Shown here in pieces: positions 26,062 through 34,453 of a stretch of 64,000 nt of DNA. The stretch is from Chloroflexales bacterium ZM16-3 (GTDB lineage Bacteria; Chloroflexota; Chloroflexia; Chloroflexales; Chloroflexaceae). The notes beneath the pieces were generated by a model. That model ran no database searches. It saw only the letters and a program-made list of their open reading frames with translations, and was not told the origin of the DNA. The stretch lies in NCBI GenBank assembly GCA_004138175.2, contig RYFE02000002.1, forward strand, positions 291,392-355,391, read 5' to 3'. The translations under genes were made by a program, and so were the position numbers. The first letter of the stretch is position 1; every line of letters starts with the position of its first letter.

Positions 26062-27513
26062 ATGAAGAAGCGAGTGCTGATCCTCTCAGCCAGCGTTGGT
26101 TCGGGGCATAAGTCGGCGGCGGCGGCGATCGAGGAGGTCTTCCGCGCCCAGCCCGGCGTGGAGGTGCGCAACGAGGACGCGCTGAAGCTGACCAGCCGGA
26201 TCTATCAGGTCACGGCGTCCGATGTCTACTTTGCCCTGGTGAAGGAGAACCCCTGGTTTGTGAGCTGGTGGTACGACCAGAACGACGAGCCGTTTAAGAA
26301 CGAGACGGGCGCGCTCCAGCTGTGGAACTCGCTCAACGCCCAGCCCCTGGCCAAGTTTGTGCTCGACTACGACCCGCACATCACCGTCTGCACCCACTTT
26401 ATGCCGGCGGGCGTGGTGGCCCAGTTGCTCAGCCAAGGCAAGCTGCGCACCACCCTGTCGATCGTCACCACCGACTATGACTTCCAGGGCATGTGGCTGA
26501 GCCGGGTGTTTAACCGCTATTTCGTGGCGATCAATGAGACGAAGGTTGACCTGCGTGAGCTAGGGGTCGATGAGAACCGGATCACGGTGTCGGGGATCCC
26601 AGTGAGCCCGGTGTTCGGCGAGCCGGTGGATCGTGAGGCGGTGCTGGCTCGCTACCGTCTGCGCGATGACCGGCCGGTGATCCTGGTCTCGGCTGGGGCG
26701 CTGGGCGGCGGGCCGGCCCGCGACATCGTGGCCCAGATGCTGCGCCTGCAGACGCCGGTCCAGACGGTGGTGATCTGCGGGCGTAACCAGCTGCTGCGTC
26801 AGCAGGTGGCCACCCAGATCAGCGGCGCGGAGGATCGCTTCCGCCTGCTGGGCTTCACCAGCGAGATGCCCGACCTCATGCGGGTGGCCAGCCTGTTCAT
26901 CGGCAAGCCCGGCGGGCTGAGCGCCTCGGAGTGTATGGCGGCTGGCCTGCCTATGGTGGTGGTGGACCCCATCCCCGGCCAGGAGGAGCGCAACAGCGAC
27001 CATCTGCTAGAGGCGGGGGCTGCGGTGCGCTGCCGCTCGCTGCTGACCATAGCGTTTAAGATCGACCGGATCTTCGCGGAGCCGGGCCGCCTGGAACGCA
27101 TGCAGGAGTGCGCGCGGGGACTAGGCCGACCCGACGCGGCGCAGGTGGTGGTCGACCAGCTGCTGGCGGAGACGAGCGAGCCGCTCCAGTTCAGCAAGAA
27201 GGAGCTGCGCCGGATCATCGCGGCGGCCAGCGGCGACACCGATGTGCCGCCCCTCGAGTCGCCCACAGGCGACCCTGGCGTGGCCCTCTACCACGACGAC
27301 ACCGGAATCTATATTGGCTCGATCAGCCCCGCCCAGCTCCAGTTCCTGATCGATCTGCTAGAGGAGGATGAGGAGGATGACGAAACCTACTTCATCGACG
27401 AGCCGACGATCGGCTGGCTGTCTCAGCAGGGCGCCGACAGCGGCCTGATCCGGGTGCTCGACAAGGCGATCACGGAGCGTGGCCAGTCGGAGATCCGCTG
27501 GGTGAGGTTGTAG
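26062..27513 (+). CDS. MGDG-synthase-like glycolipid glycosyltransferase (GT28)
   Basis: 483 residues from the ATG at 26062, preceded by GGGAG; longer in-frame starts run through the heptad repeat and are rejected. ILSASVGSGHKSAAAAIEE is the N-terminal loop of monogalactosyl- or glucosyl-diacylglycerol synthases. FIGKPGGLSASECMAAGLPMVVVDPIPGQEERN is the donor-binding motif. These enzymes build the galacto- or glucolipids of thylakoid-type and chlorosome membranes. The last 80 residues form an acidic tail (LLEEDEEDDETYFIDE) not typical of the core enzyme. Sugar specificity cannot be told. Confidence 0.85.
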   Translation: MKKRVLILSASVGSGHKSAAAAIEEVFRAQPGVEVRNEDALKLTSRIYQVTASDVYFALVKENPWFVSWWYDQNDEPFKNETGALQLWNSLNAQPLAKFVLDYDPHITVCTHFMPAGVVAQLLSQGKLRTTLSIVTTDYDFQGMWLSRVFNRYFVAINETKVDLRELGVDENRITVSGIPVSPVFGEPVDREAVLARYRLRDDRPVILVSAGALGGGPARDIVAQMLRLQTPVQTVVICGRNQLLRQQVATQISGAEDRFRLLGFTSEMPDLMRVASLFIGKPGGLSASECMAAGLPMVVVDPIPGQEERNSDHLLEAGAAVRCRSLLTIAFKIDRIFAEPGRLERMQECARGLGRPDAAQVVVDQLLAETSEPLQFSKKELRRIIAAASGDTDVPPLESPTGDPGVALYHDDTGIYIGSISPAQLQFLIDLLEEDEEDDETYFIDEPTIGWLSQQGADSGLIRVLDKAITERGQSEIRWVRL

Positions 27514-27716
27514 CCGATAGCCGATAGCCGATAGCCGATAGCCGATAGCCGATAGCCGATAGCCGGAAGATACGCGGTATCGAACTAATGGCTATTGGCT
27601 ATTGGCTATCTGAGGGGTGAGGTTATGGCCGAGCGTCGAGAGCTGATCGCCGGAAGATACGTGGTATCGAACTATCGGCTATCGGCTATTGGCTATCGGG
27701 TATTTGATGGTGGAGG
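27511..27716. repeat. Heptad repeat block (agccgat) with a duplicated module
   Basis: Seven or so AGCCGAT units are followed by two copies of a module of about 45 bases, CCGGAAGATAC(G)nGGTATCGAACTA plus inverted heptads (GGCTATT, GGCTATC). The block fills the gap between two genes. The forward units contain TAG in one frame, unlike the stop-free heptads inside metH. Confidence 0.8.
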
Positions 27717-27722
27717 TGGGAC

Positions 27723-29129
27723 GTGAGCTACCTGATCGACGGGGTTCGCATCTACGCCCGCGAGGAGGGCCGCACCAACGCCCAGCTGGCCCTGATGATC
27801 CACGGCTGGTCGAGCAGTTGGTATGCCCTCTCGCCGCTGATACCGCTGGTGGCCCGGCGCTACCGCTGTGTTGCGGTGGACCTGCCCGGCTACGGCAGCT
27901 CGGAGCATCTGCACGGCCCAACGACGATTGATCGCTATGTTGACCTGCTGGCGATGCTCATCCAGGAGCTCACCGACAGTCCGGCGGTGCTGATCGGCCA
28001 CTCGATGGGCGGCATGATCAGCGCCACCCTGGCCATGCGCTACCCACAGCTGGTTGAGCGCACGGTGTTGATCTGCCCCACGATCAGCGGCGACCTCTCG
28101 ACCTGGATCAAGCTATTCATCTCGCCCTCGATTATGCTCCAGCGCTTTCGGGTGGCCGATAGCATCGTCTCGGCGATTGAGCCATACATGCTCAGCGTGA
28201 TCGACCGGCTTATGCGACCGGCCTCCTTCGCAGCGCGCAGCGAGATCTCCGAGGAGGCATACCTTCGGCTGCGCGCCGACGCCCGTCGGCCAGGGCAGGG
28301 CCGTGTGCGCGCCGAGACCTACCTGGCAATGCGTAACCACGACCTGCGCGGCAAGCTGGGCCAGATCGAGACGCCCTCGCTGGTGATCTGGGGGGCTGAG
28401 GATAACACGGTGCCCCTGCGCGACGCCGGGGTGGTGGCCGATGAGTGGCGCAATGTGGATCTGCGGATCGTGCCGAAGGCTGGCCACTGGCCGCATTTTG
28501 AGACGCCCGACATCACCATAAAGATGGTTGCCTCGTACCTGGGGCTGCCGCTGATTACGACTAGGCTAGAGGACTCCACCAGCCCGAGCGAGGTCGTCAG
28601 CCTGGCGGCCGAGTTCCTCCAGAAGTCCGATATCTGTAGCGGGATGACCCTGGCCCAGCGCACGCGCCTGGCGGCCCAGTGTCGCATGCGGGTGTATGCG
28701 CCGGGCACGGTGATCGCCTTGCCGAACGAGGAGAGCAGCGACCTGTTGATCGTCCAGGAGGGCGCGATCGAGATCTGGAGCGGCACGGTGGATGACGACC
28801 CGGCCACGCAGAAGCTGCTCTCGCAGGTCTTCCCCGGCCAGATCACCGGCGAGATGTCGCTGATCGACGGGGGGCGGCGCAGCGCGGAGATGCGGGCCGG
28901 TGAGCATGGCTGCACGCTGCTGGCGATTACCCGCGCGCGCATGTTCGCCCTCGCCGAGGACGACCCGGCCCTCGGCAACGCGATGATCTGGAACATCGCC
29001 TCGTCGCTGGCCCTGCGCATCCGGCTCACGAATTGGCAGCAGCAGATGATGGCCGATCAGATGCAGGCGATGCAGGCGGGGGAGTCAGGGGTCGGGAGTC
29101 GGGAGTCGGGAGTCGGGAGCCAGGGATAA
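27723..29129 (+). CDS. Alpha/beta hydrolase fused to a cyclic-nucleotide-binding-like domain
   Basis: 468 residues, GTG start. Residues 1-270 are an alpha/beta hydrolase: MIHGWSSSW (oxyanion), LIGHSMGGM (nucleophile Ser about residue 98), IWGAEDNTVPLRDAG (acid) and PKAGHWPHFETP (catalytic His about 260). Residues about 300-445 look like a CAP/cNMP-binding domain: VYAPGTVIALPNEESSDLLIVQEGAIEIW and TGEMSLIDGGRRSAEM (phosphate-binding-cassette region). The C-terminal MQAGESGVGSRESGVGSQG is encoded by a 7-bp repeat that invaded the gene end. The domain pairing suggests a hydrolase controlled by a ligand, an inference. Confidence 0.8.
   Translation: MSYLIDGVRIYAREEGRTNAQLALMIHGWSSSWYALSPLIPLVARRYRCVAVDLPGYGSSEHLHGPTTIDRYVDLLAMLIQELTDSPAVLIGHSMGGMISATLAMRYPQLVERTVLICPTISGDLSTWIKLFISPSIMLQRFRVADSIVSAIEPYMLSVIDRLMRPASFAARSEISEEAYLRLRADARRPGQGRVRAETYLAMRNHDLRGKLGQIETPSLVIWGAEDNTVPLRDAGVVADEWRNVDLRIVPKAGHWPHFETPDITIKMVASYLGLPLITTRLEDSTSPSEVVSLAAEFLQKSDICSGMTLAQRTRLAAQCRMRVYAPGTVIALPNEESSDLLIVQEGAIEIWSGTVDDDPATQKLLSQVFPGQITGEMSLIDGGRRSAEMRAGEHGCTLLAITRARMFALAEDDPALGNAMIWNIASSLALRIRLTNWQQQMMADQMQAMQAGESGVGSRESGVGSQG
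29079..29117. repeat. Heptanucleotide repeat (gggagtc) inside the hydrolase 3' end
   Basis: About five GGGAGTC/GGGAGTC-like units encode a repetitive ESGVGSR-type C-terminal tail. The same unit recurs in metH (32966-33108) and, inverted, near 36453. Confidence 0.8.
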
Positions 29130-29152
29130 GAATCTCAGGAGCGGAGGATTTT

Positions 29153-29575
29153 ATGCAATCCACAGCAGATAGATCGCAGGCGGGGAACGGGCGGATGGCG
29201 GCGCTGGTGGGCGGCGATGTGGTGGCGCTGATGGTGTTTGCGGCGATTGGCCGGGGCAGCCACGGCGAGGCGGCTGGCCTTGGGGCGATCGGCGAGGTGG
29301 CGCAGACCGCCGCGCCCTTCGTGATCGGCTGGCTGGTGACGTCGCCCTGGCTGGGCGCCTTCAACCTAAAGGCTACCGACGCCCCGGTCAAGATGCTGCG
29401 CACGACGGCGCTCTCCTGGTGCGCGGCGGTTGTGGCCGGCTCGCTGCTGCGCGCCCTCTTCATCGGGCGCTTCAGCCCCTTTTCGTTCTACGTCGTCACC
29501 TTCATCGCCGCCCTGCTGATCATGAGCGGCTGGCGCGGCCTGTTTGCGCTGTGGGAGTCTCGACGGACTCTTTGA
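29153..29575 (+). CDS. DUF3054 family membrane protein
   Basis: 140 residues from the ATG at 29153, which has a clear AGGAGCGGAGG site upstream. Four membrane segments: LVGGDVVALMVFAAIG, AAPFVIGWLVTSPWLG, TALSWCAAVVAGSLLRALF and FYVVTFIAALLIMSGW. The GD ... GRxSH (GRGSHGE) and PF.IGWL.TSP landmarks mark DUF3054. Function unknown in the family. It lies just downstream of the hydrolase, and its end overlaps the -35 of the riboswitch promoter. Confidence 0.85.
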   Translation: MQSTADRSQAGNGRMAALVGGDVVALMVFAAIGRGSHGEAAGLGAIGEVAQTAAPFVIGWLVTSPWLGAFNLKATDAPVKMLRTTALSWCAAVVAGSLLRALFIGRFSPFSFYVVTFIAALLIMSGWRGLFALWESRRTL

Positions 29576-29601
29576 CACCCCCTCACAGAGCATGCTATAC
29601 T
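29572..29601 (+). promoter_or_regulatory. Sigma-70-type promoter for the SAM riboswitch/metH
   Basis: TTGACA (29572-29577), 18-base spacer, TATACT (29596-29601). The -35 overlaps the last codons of the DUF3054 gene. It drives the riboswitch starting about 20 bases later. Confidence 0.85.
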
Positions 29602-29622
29602 TTCGCGAACAACTCCATATTG

Positions 29623-29814
29623 CTCATCCAGAGGGGTGGAGGGATCGGCCCATTGAAGCCCCGGCAACCACTGAGCAATTGTAGATTGCAGATTGCAGAT
29701 TGCAGCCCGGCTGCCAATCTACAATCTACAATCTGCAATTCAGAACGGTGCTAACTCCGTCAGCGCAAGCTGGAAGATGAGGTCGCCGATGCCTTCACAC
29801 CAGCTTGTGGGGGC
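29623..29814 (+). promoter_or_regulatory. SAM-I (S-box) riboswitch with expanded P3 arm, plus expression platform
   Basis: The aptamer core is clear: P1 CTCATC (29623) pairs with GATGAG (29776), and between them lie AGaGGGGTGGAGGGAtcGGCCC, GAAGCCccGGCAACC and GGTGCTAAcTCC. P4 is CAGC-gcaa-GCTG. The variable P3 arm is about 70 bases long and made of heptad units (attgcag, then ctacaat) that pair with each other. The expression platform has a terminator (29791-29821) and an antiterminator CAAGCTGG/CCAGCTTG that excludes both P4 and the terminator. High SAM should stop metH transcription. Confidence 0.93.
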
Positions 29815-29821
29815 TTTTTTT
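29791..29821 (+). terminator. SAM-riboswitch terminator
   Basis: GCCTTCACA pairs with TGTGGGGGC (with G-U pairs) around loop CCAGCT, followed by seven Ts. It forms when the riboswitch binds SAM. Confidence 0.9.
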
Positions 29822-29867
29822 ATTGCGCCGAGCCCCCCGGCGTTCCTCTAGCAGCCAGGGAACCCAC

Positions 29868-32800
29868 GTGACAAAACAGAGCTACCTTGCGGCCCTCGCA
29901 GAGCGCGTCCTGATCTTCGACGGCGCGATGGGCACCAGCATCGATACCTTCGATCTGACCGTTGAGGACTACGGCGGCGAGCGAACCTTCGGCAACCGCG
30001 ACTATCTGGCCTTCACCCGGCCCGATGTGATCGGCCAGATCCACGCCTCCTTCTTCGATGCTGGCTCCGATGTGGTCGAGACGAACACCTTCCAGAGCAG
30101 CCGCCTGCGCCTGGAGGAGTGGGGGCTCGCCGATCGTACTATCGAGCTGAATCGCTCCGCCGCCGTCCTGGCCCGCTCGGTGGCCGACCGCTACGAGGCC
30201 CAGGATGGCCGCCAGCGCTTTGTGGCAGGCTCGATTGGCCCCACCGGCAAGCTGCCCTCATCCGATGACCCGGCCCTCTCTGATATCACCTTTGAGCAGC
30301 TCAGCGAGATCTTTCGCGAGCAGGCGGTTGGCCTGATCGAGGGCGGTGTCGATCTGCTGCTGATCGAGACCAGCGTGGATATCCTGGAGGTGAAGGCCGC
30401 GCTCGACGGCATTCGCCGGGCCAAGGCTGAGCTGAACAGGCCCGACCTCGCCGTGCAGGCCCAGGTCTTCCTCGACCTCGCCGGGCGCATGCTGCTGGGC
30501 ACCGATGTCCCGGCCCTGATCGCCACCCTGGAGGCCATGCCGGTCGATGTGATCGGGCTGAACTGCTCAACCGGCCCCGAGCACATGCGTGAGGCCATCC
30601 AGTACCTCACCGCCCACGCCCGCAAGCCGATCTCCTGCCTGCCCAACGCGGGCCTGCCGCTGGAGGTGGACGGTGAGACGGTCTACCCGATGGAGCCGGA
30701 GCCTTTCGGGCGAATTATCGGCGAGTTTGTGGGCGAGTACGGGGTGGGCGTGATCGGCGGCTGCTGCGGCACCCGCCCGGCCCATATCGCCAAGCTGCGT
30801 GAGGTGATCGGCTACGACCGCAAGCCAAAAGAGCGCCAGGTCGAGTACATCCCCAGCGTGTCGTCGGGCATCCGCGCGTCCGCCCTGCGTCAGGACGGCA
30901 CCCTGACCATGATCGGCGAGCGGGTGAACACCCTCGGCTCGCGCAAGGTCAAGCGGCTGCTGCTGGGCGATAACTACGACGGCGTGCTGGAGGTGGCCCG
31001 CGAGCAGGTGGACGGCGGCGCGCACATGCTCGATGTCTGTGTGGCCATGACCGAGCGGGCCGACGAGTCCGAGCAGATGGTGACGCTGCTGAAGAAGCTG
31101 ACCATGAACGTCGAGCTGCCGCTGGTGATCGACACCACCGAGGCCGACGTGCTGGAGCGCGCCCTGGCCATGTACCCCGGCCGCGCCGTGGTCAACTCGG
31201 TGTCGCTAGAGGGCGGGCGCGGGGCGAAGATCGACACGGTGATGCCGCTGATCGCCCGCTACGGCGCGGCGACCGTGGCCATGACCATCGACGAGGAGGG
31301 CATGACCCACACCCGCGAGCGCAAGCTGGCGGTGGCCGAGCGGATCGCCCAGATCGCCCGCGACGAGTACGGCGTGCCCGCCGAGGCGCTGATCTTCGAT
31401 GTGCTGACCTTCCCGATCACCACCGGCCAGGAGGAGCTGCGCGGCGCCGCCGTGGAGACGATCGAGGGCATCCGGCTGGTGAAGGAGCGCATCCCCGGCT
31501 GCTTCACCACGCTGGGCGTGAGCAACCTCAGCTTCGGCGTGGCCCCGCACGCCCGCGCCGCGCTCAACTCGGTCTTCCTCTTCCACGCAGTGGCCGCCGG
31601 GCTCGACACGGCGATCATCAACCCGGCCCACACCACGCCCTACGCCGAGCTGCCCGCCGAGCAGCGTGAGATCTGCGAGGACCTGATCTTCAACCGGCGC
31701 GAGGACGCCCTGGCTCGCTTCATCCAGTACTTCGAGCAGAACGCCTCATCCGCCGAGGAGACGAAGGGCGACCCCACCGCTGGCCTGAGCGTGGACGAGC
31801 GCCTGGGCTGGAAGATCCTGCACCGCAAGAAGGAGGACGTCGAGGCCGATATTGATGAGGCGGTGGCGAATCGCATGGGATTGCAGATTGCAGATTTTAG
31901 ATTGCAGATTGCCGCGCAGGGCGAGGCCCAATCTGCAATCGACAATCAACAATCTGCAATGGAGAAGGGCGAGGCCGCCGTCGAGGTGCTCAACGGCGTG
32001 CTGCTCCCTGCCATGAAGCAGGTCGGCGATCTGTTCGGCTCCGGGCAGCTCATCCTGCCCTTCGTCCTCCAGAGCGCCGAGGTGATGAAGAAGGCCGTGT
32101 CCCACCTGGAGCGCTACCTCGACAAGCTAGAGGGCTCGACCAAGGGCAAGGTGGTGCTGGCGACGGTCTACGGCGACGTGCATGACATCGGCAAGAACCT
32201 GGTGAACACGATCCTGTCGAACAACGGCTACACCGTGTACGACCTGGGCAAGCAGGTGCCGATCAACACGATCATCGAGAAGGCCATCGAGGTGGGCGCC
32301 GACGCGATCGGCCTCTCGGCGCTGCTGGTGTCTACCAGCAAGCAGATGCCCCTGGCCGTGCAGGAGCTGCACAAGCGCGGGATGCACATCCCGGTGCTGG
32401 TGGGTGGCGCGGCGATCAATAAGCAGTACGGCCAGCGGATCAGCTTTGTGGACGAGGCACCCTACGCCGCCGGGGTCTTCTACTGCAAGGATGCCTTTGA
32501 GGGGCTGGAGGCGATGGACCGGCTGAGCGACGCCACGGGCCGGGCGCAGTATATCGCCGACACGATCAGCGCGGCCACCGAGTCGCTGGGCAAGCGGCAG
32601 ACCGGGCGGGTGGCCCTTGCCGAGCTCGGCAAGGCCAGCATGAGCGACTCGACCGTCCGCTCGGCTGTCCGCACAGACGTGCCGGTGCCCACGCCGCCCT
32701 TCTGGGGCGCGAAGGCCACCAGCCGCATCCGTCTGGACGATGTGGTGGCCTGCCTGGATCGCAACGCGCTCTACCGGCTGCAGTGGGGGGCGAAGAACGC

Positions 32801-33608
32801 CAAGGGCGCGGAGTGGGAGCAGCTGAAGGCCGATTTCGACGTGAAGGTTCGCGAGTTGCTGCGCGAGGCCGAGCGCGACGGCTGGCTGGAGCCGAAGGTC
32901 GTCTACGGCTACTTCCCGGTGCAGAGCCAGGGCCACGAGCTGATTGTGTACGACCCCGCGAGCATGGGAGTGAGAAGTCAGGAGTCGGGGGTCGGGAGTG
33001 AGGAGTCGGGGGTCAGGAGTCAGGAGTCGGGGACACCGACTCCGAGAGTCAGGAGTCAGGAGCAGGAGTCGGTGCCCCCGACTCCCGACTCCCGACTCCC
33101 GACTCCTAAGGAGCTCACCCGCTTCGTCTTCCCGCGCCAGCCGGGGCGCGAGCGGCTCTGCCTGGCCGACTACTTCCGCAGCGTGACCAGCGGCGAGTAC
33201 GACGTGGCCGCCTTCCAGCTGGTGACGATGGGCAGGAAGGTGGACGACCTGACCGAGGAGCTGCAGCAGCAGGGCGACTACAGCCGGGGCTACTACATCC
33301 ACGGCCTGGGGGTGAGCCTGGCCGAGGCGCTGGCCGAGTACACCAACCGGGTGGTGCGCCAGGGGCTGGGGCTGGGCGAGGGGAGCGGCAAGCGCTACTC
33401 GTGGGGCTACCCGGCCTGCCCCGAGCTGGATGAGCACCTGAAGCTCTTCAAGATCCTGCCCGCCGACCAGATCGGGCTGGCGCTCACCGATGCGTTCCAG
33501 CTCGTGCCCGAGCAGAGCACGGCGGCGATGGTCATCCACCACCCCGAGGCCAAGTATTTCTCGATCGGGTCGGCGGCTGAGCGCGCCGAGGACGATGTGA
33601 CGGCGTAA
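29868..33608 (+). CDS. metH: Cobalamin-dependent methionine synthase
   Basis: 1246 residues from the GTG at 29868; the upstream ATG lies inside the riboswitch terminator. Domains in order: homocysteine-binding domain (1-310) with GLNCSTGPEHM and GGCCGTRPAHI supplying the zinc cysteines; pterin-binding domain (about 345-650, TMIGERVNTLGSRKVKRLL); four-helix cap and B12 domain (about 680-930), with VYGDVHDIGKN as the cobalt-ligating DxHxxG; and AdoMet activation domain (about 1085-1240, RYSWGYPACPELDEHLKLF). Two heptad-repeat insertions (31879-31960 and 32966-33108) add in-frame unstructured residues. MetH methylates homocysteine. Confidence 0.96.
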   Translation: MTKQSYLAALAERVLIFDGAMGTSIDTFDLTVEDYGGERTFGNRDYLAFTRPDVIGQIHASFFDAGSDVVETNTFQSSRLRLEEWGLADRTIELNRSAAVLARSVADRYEAQDGRQRFVAGSIGPTGKLPSSDDPALSDITFEQLSEIFREQAVGLIEGGVDLLLIETSVDILEVKAALDGIRRAKAELNRPDLAVQAQVFLDLAGRMLLGTDVPALIATLEAMPVDVIGLNCSTGPEHMREAIQYLTAHARKPISCLPNAGLPLEVDGETVYPMEPEPFGRIIGEFVGEYGVGVIGGCCGTRPAHIAKLREVIGYDRKPKERQVEYIPSVSSGIRASALRQDGTLTMIGERVNTLGSRKVKRLLLGDNYDGVLEVAREQVDGGAHMLDVCVAMTERADESEQMVTLLKKLTMNVELPLVIDTTEADVLERALAMYPGRAVVNSVSLEGGRGAKIDTVMPLIARYGAATVAMTIDEEGMTHTRERKLAVAERIAQIARDEYGVPAEALIFDVLTFPITTGQEELRGAAVETIEGIRLVKERIPGCFTTLGVSNLSFGVAPHARAALNSVFLFHAVAAGLDTAIINPAHTTPYAELPAEQREICEDLIFNRREDALARFIQYFEQNASSAEETKGDPTAGLSVDERLGWKILHRKKEDVEADIDEAVANRMGLQIADFRLQIAAQGEAQSAIDNQQSAMEKGEAAVEVLNGVLLPAMKQVGDLFGSGQLILPFVLQSAEVMKKAVSHLERYLDKLEGSTKGKVVLATVYGDVHDIGKNLVNTILSNNGYTVYDLGKQVPINTIIEKAIEVGADAIGLSALLVSTSKQMPLAVQELHKRGMHIPVLVGGAAINKQYGQRISFVDEAPYAAGVFYCKDAFEGLEAMDRLSDATGRAQYIADTISAATESLGKRQTGRVALAELGKASMSDSTVRSAVRTDVPVPTPPFWGAKATSRIRLDDVVACLDRNALYRLQWGAKNAKGAEWEQLKADFDVKVRELLREAERDGWLEPKVVYGYFPVQSQGHELIVYDPASMGVRSQESGVGSEESGVRSQESGTPTPRVRSQEQESVPPTPDSRLPTPKELTRFVFPRQPGRERLCLADYFRSVTSGEYDVAAFQLVTMGRKVDDLTEELQQQGDYSRGYYIHGLGVSLAEALAEYTNRVVRQGLGLGEGSGKRYSWGYPACPELDEHLKLFKILPADQIGLALTDAFQLVPEQSTAAMVIHHPEAKYFSIGSAAERAEDDVTA
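31879..31960. repeat. Heptad repeat inserted in metH (cap domain)
   Basis: Units of ATTGCAG and inverted ATCTGCA/ACAATCA insert about 27 residues between the first and second cap-domain helices, rich in Leu-Gln-Ile-Ala and Ala-Ile-Asp-Asn-Gln-Gln. The repeat is stop-free in the used frame. Confidence 0.8.
32966..33108. repeat. Heptad repeat inserted in metH (before activation domain)
   Basis: GGGAGTC-type units run forward, then inverted (GACTCCC), adding about 48 residues of the type RSQESGVGS then TPDSRLPTP. They lie within the early part of the activation domain, at a loop position. Both orientations of this heptad are free of stops in the used frames. Confidence 0.85.
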
Positions 33609-33619
33609 CGATAACGCAT

Positions 33620-33676
33620 GTAGGGGCGAAGCGTTGTCCCGGTCGCTCTGCGACCGGGACAACGCTTCGCCCCTAC
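33620..33676. repeat. 57-base perfect palindrome
   Basis: An arm beginning GTAGGGGCGAAGCGTTGTCC is followed by a short loop and its exact reverse complement. It lies between metH and the DedA gene. It may end metH transcription, though it lacks a T-run, or be a dispersed repeat. Confidence 0.75.
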
Positions 33677-33735
33677 GTTCTATGATACAATCGCCGCGAT
33701 TCGGCGGCCAACGCACGATAAAGGGTTATCATACT

Positions 33736-34392
33736 ATGGATTTTGTGAAGGGCATCATCGACTTCATCCTGCACATCGATGAGTATCTAGGAATTTTCGT
33801 CACCAACTATGGCGGCTGGACGGTCGGCATCCTCTTTGTAATCATCTTCTGCGAGACGGGGCTGGTCTTCACGCCCTTCCTCCCCGGCGACTCGCTGCTG
33901 TTTGCGGCCGGGGCGATCTCAGTGCAGTACCCGGAGGCACTGCCCTTCCCCATCCTGCTCGTCGCCATGATCATCGCGGCCATCCTGGGCGACACGGTGA
34001 ACTATTGGATCGGTGCCTCGCTCGGTCGCTGGATGCTCGACCGACCGAAGCCACTGCTCAAGCGTGAGTATATCGACCGCACCCACCGCTTCTTCGAGAA
34101 GCACGGCGGCAAGACGATCATTATGGCCCGCTTCGTGCCGATCGTCCGCACCTTCGCCCCCTTCGTCGCCGGCATGGGCAAGATGGACTACCGCCACTTC
34201 ATCACCTTCAACGTGGCCGGCGGGATTCTCTGGGTGGTGCTGTTCCTCGGCGCGGGCTACCTCTTCGGCAATGTACCCTTCGTCAAGGACAACTTCGAGC
34301 TTGTTGCTGTCGCCATCGTTATCGTCTCGGTGCTGCCGATTGTGATCGAGTTTGCCCTCGCGCGCATGCGCCGCACCGAGCGCGCCTCGTAG
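33736..34392 (+). CDS. DedA family membrane protein
   Basis: 218 residues from the ATG at 33736. The family pattern is clear: NYGGWTVGILFVIIFCETG, FLPGDSLLFAAG (E ... PGD), ILGDTVNYWIGASLGRW, and FFEKHGGKTIIMARFVPIVRTFAPFVAGMGKMDY, with the functional arginines in RFVPxxRT. DedA proteins act in membrane lipid homeostasis, including undecaprenyl-phosphate or phospholipid scrambling. It has no clear operon partner. Confidence 0.93.
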   Translation: MDFVKGIIDFILHIDEYLGIFVTNYGGWTVGILFVIIFCETGLVFTPFLPGDSLLFAAGAISVQYPEALPFPILLVAMIIAAILGDTVNYWIGASLGRWMLDRPKPLLKREYIDRTHRFFEKHGGKTIIMARFVPIVRTFAPFVAGMGKMDYRHFITFNVAGGILWVVLFLGAGYLFGNVPFVKDNFELVAVAIVIVSVLPIVIEFALARMRRTERAS

Positions 34393-34429
34393 CGCACTGA
34401 GGCGCTGAAACGGGTGGTGGACTCCGTGG

Positions 34430-34453
34430 AGGGGCGGCTCGCGAGCCGCCCCT
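34430..34453. terminator. GC-rich hairpin between convergent genes
   Basis: AGGGGCGGCTCGCGAGCCGCCCCT is a perfect 24-base palindrome between the converging DedA and diguanylate cyclase genes. It overlaps the stop of the latter. It is a likely bidirectional block, but there is no T-run. Confidence 0.55.

Noticed and set aside
29805..29867. N-terminal extension of MetH from the ATG at 29805
   Set aside because: That ATG lies inside the riboswitch terminator. The GTG at 29868 gives the normal family N-terminus.
32127..33716. Long antisense frame opposite metH
   Set aside because: The plus strand is clearly MetH, and the antisense translation is low-complexity and unlike any protein family.
34430..34453. 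Restriction or recombination site
   Set aside because: It is a GC-rich palindrome between convergent genes, more simply explained as a transcription-ending hairpin.
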